64,000 nt of DNA from Nannochloris sp. 'desiccata'. Lineage: Eukaryota > Chlorophyta > Trebouxiophyceae > Chlorellales > Chlorellaceae. The position numbers and the translations under genes are program-made. Under the pieces are notes generated by a model, which was not told where the DNA came from, made no database searches, and was given only the letters and a program-made list of their open reading frames with translations. Shown here piece by piece: positions 63,801-64,000 of this stretch (its first letter is position 1; the number at the start of each line of letters is the position of its first letter). The stretch covers positions 930,001-994,000 of the forward strand of contig JAGTXX020000014.1 of the NCBI GenBank assembly GCA_019044685.2, read 5' to 3'.

Positions 63801-64000
63801 CAGCATCTACATCACCATTAGAAGTACCACTATTGCCTCTGTTACCAAGGACAGAAGCGTGGCTAAATTGCATCTTCCAATCCGGAATGTCTATATACAT
63901 GGCGTCTTTATCATACAGCAATCCCCCTATATCACTCATAGGAGCGTATATAAGCCTTTCTTTTTCATTTAAAGTACGTCGTTTCATCTGTCCAGGTAAT
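60811..64000 (-). CDS. BMS1: BMS1 ribosome-biogenesis GTPase, C-terminal part (truncated by window edge)
   Basis: Open to the right edge; about 1060 residues are seen and the N-terminal GTPase domain lies beyond 64000. The visible part starts LPGQMKRRTLNEKERLIYAP then MSDIGGLLYDKDAMYIDIPD, the standard BMS1 segment after the AARP2CN region. A long acidic Ser/Glu/Asp tract follows (about 100-560). The conserved C-terminal domain shared with TSR1 has GAYVRLRFTGIPCELMENFD, then GYMQLRLKRHRWFPKILKNR and DPLIFSIGWRRFQSLPVF. It also has RATFEDKPLLSDVVFLRAWV and a Lys/Arg-rich end (KKRYVERGHAEKKKAKRARG). BMS1 acts in the nucleolar SSU processome with RCL1 for 40S maturation. Confidence 0.95.
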   Translation of the reverse strand, partial: LPGQMKRRTLNEKERLIYAPMSDIGGLLYDKDAMYIDIPDWKMQFSHASVLGNRGNSGTSNGDVDAGEGEAMVRGLQGTKMAVDEKIKASRIQLFAGGKAVSHADVDGWEASARKKENGGFNSEENEDSESSDDEEEGEEESGDGGGSSDDEDGDADADGVNRRKGQGPEEHQVVHSSDGRVRRRAIFPGGSAAAAGVDEDEDEEKNEHGGQKSRKEEKLRYDDDSEEDKESSEDGEDSEDSESESESHSEEDEGLGGAAKWKGAMLQRASALFSARAADLQEYIYGTRATADENNARGRGEYEDGSEDDDDDDELFRPKKGRNSSFRGNNGNNADKGKDDDVFNSIDAADCSRADVSSGLLTKWAEPDAAEELRNRFVTGDWDAGAARAAARPGEDSESDDGGGDNKLDGEDEVFGDFEDLETGEKFAGSSDPATRAAAAAIKAAEVEEDLAAKRAAKKAAFNAEYDESGGAKGIKDALSPEAAAAAADVGGKGGKRGKSNLAGEDDDEETYYDAMKQDMSERAERTKTAMDALDPVQRVIMEGHRPGAYVRLRFTGIPCELMENFDPRQPILIGGLGRGEETPGYMQLRLKRHRWFPKILKNRDPLIFSIGWRRFQSLPVFAIKDNNERHRMLKYSPEHMHCLAAIYGPLAPPGTGILAIQKTTSGVSHWRVAATGVVLQLDASLKVVKKLKLVGTPFKIHRHTAFVNGMFNSQLEAAKFEGASIRTVSGIRGTIKKAVRVGTQSGARDGAYRATFEDKPLLSDVVFLRAWVEVDIPKFSTPVTNLLAPPNVEGVKRKPKPFSKNRPKPEEDTNGGDEPYVLENGVPRIAAPLVEELDRKYLPAFKFNGAKAGYVFTTGKQGLGYYEDLGRLERSKGTPAAAAAKTGAISGDGADASQEQQNEVGIKDSGWVGMRSVADLRREASVGAPRNSDSLYKPIERKKRVFNPLRVPTTLQAALPFKTKPKLEAKRKRKSLEQRRAVVVEPEERKAMSLVAQLNAIRNAKAVGRRDQKARHAVKQAKAAVAEEEWRAAYNKEERKKRYVERGHAEKKKAKRARGD

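Noticed and set aside
1..64000. tRNA, rRNA or CRISPR features
   Set aside because: No TPsiC-like GGTTCGAATC box with a matching A box, no rRNA sequence and no regularly spaced direct repeats were seen.

Overview
The window is nuclear DNA of a photosynthetic eukaryote, most likely a green-lineage alga. It has spliceosomal introns (GT-AG, mostly about 70-200 bases and few per gene), the standard genetic code, and typical eukaryotic genes such as RPAP1, BMS1, RAD1, p24, CLPTM1 and ING. Plant-type genes are also present: a fused HisIE with a transit-like N-terminus, a LUX/PCL1-type GARP factor, a ClpF-like UVR+YccV protein and a cytosolic FBPase. TGTAA, a poly(A) signal known from chlorophytes, occurs after several stop codons. 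The species cannot be named. Genes are dense, about one per 2 kb, and many proteins carry long Ala, Gln, Gly, His or Ser runs.

Layout. 0.3-8.2 kb: hydrophilin-like protein, HisIE, DPY30, a zinc-knuckle protein (Air/ZCCHC7 type), an organellar-looking NOG1-type GTPase and an unknown amphipathic protein. 8.6-15.1 kb: PPIP5K (VIP1), FBPase and a small unknown protein. 15.2-22 kb: universal stress protein, LUX-like GARP factor, RAD1 and a SnoaL-like protein. 22.1-26.5 kb is a disturbed stretch: duplicated and inverted gene fragments, a MITE-like element, and two genes (cyclophilin, long coiled coil) whose frames are broken several times. 26.7-36.3 kb: DEAD-box helicase, a SAM-domain membrane protein, a mitochondrial KHE1-family protein and a class 3 lipase.

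36.37-43.17 kb is the highlight: an apparently complete 6.8-kb DNA transposon. It has 55-bp terminal inverted repeats (51/55 identical) and a flanking 8-11 bp target duplication. It carries a spliced transposase with a SWIM zinc finger, a cysteine cluster and a D-D-E core of the KDZ/HMGXB3-like type, plus a second, convergent multi-exon gene of unknown function. It sits in what was a roughly 190-base intergenic gap between the divergent lipase and ClpF-like genes.

43.2-64 kb: ClpF-like adaptor, secreted DUF3455 protein, p24, RPAP1, CLPTM1, a Mei2-like RNA-binding protein, organellar ribosomal protein uL18, an ING PHD protein, an intron-containing MscL channel, and the C-terminal part of BMS1 running off the right edge. 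Ribosome biogenesis (BMS1, DEAD-box, the NOG1-like GTPase, uL18), chromatin (DPY30, ING), Pol II assembly (RPAP1) and organelle functions are mixed with no clustering by pathway. No tRNA, rRNA or CRISPR array was recognised.
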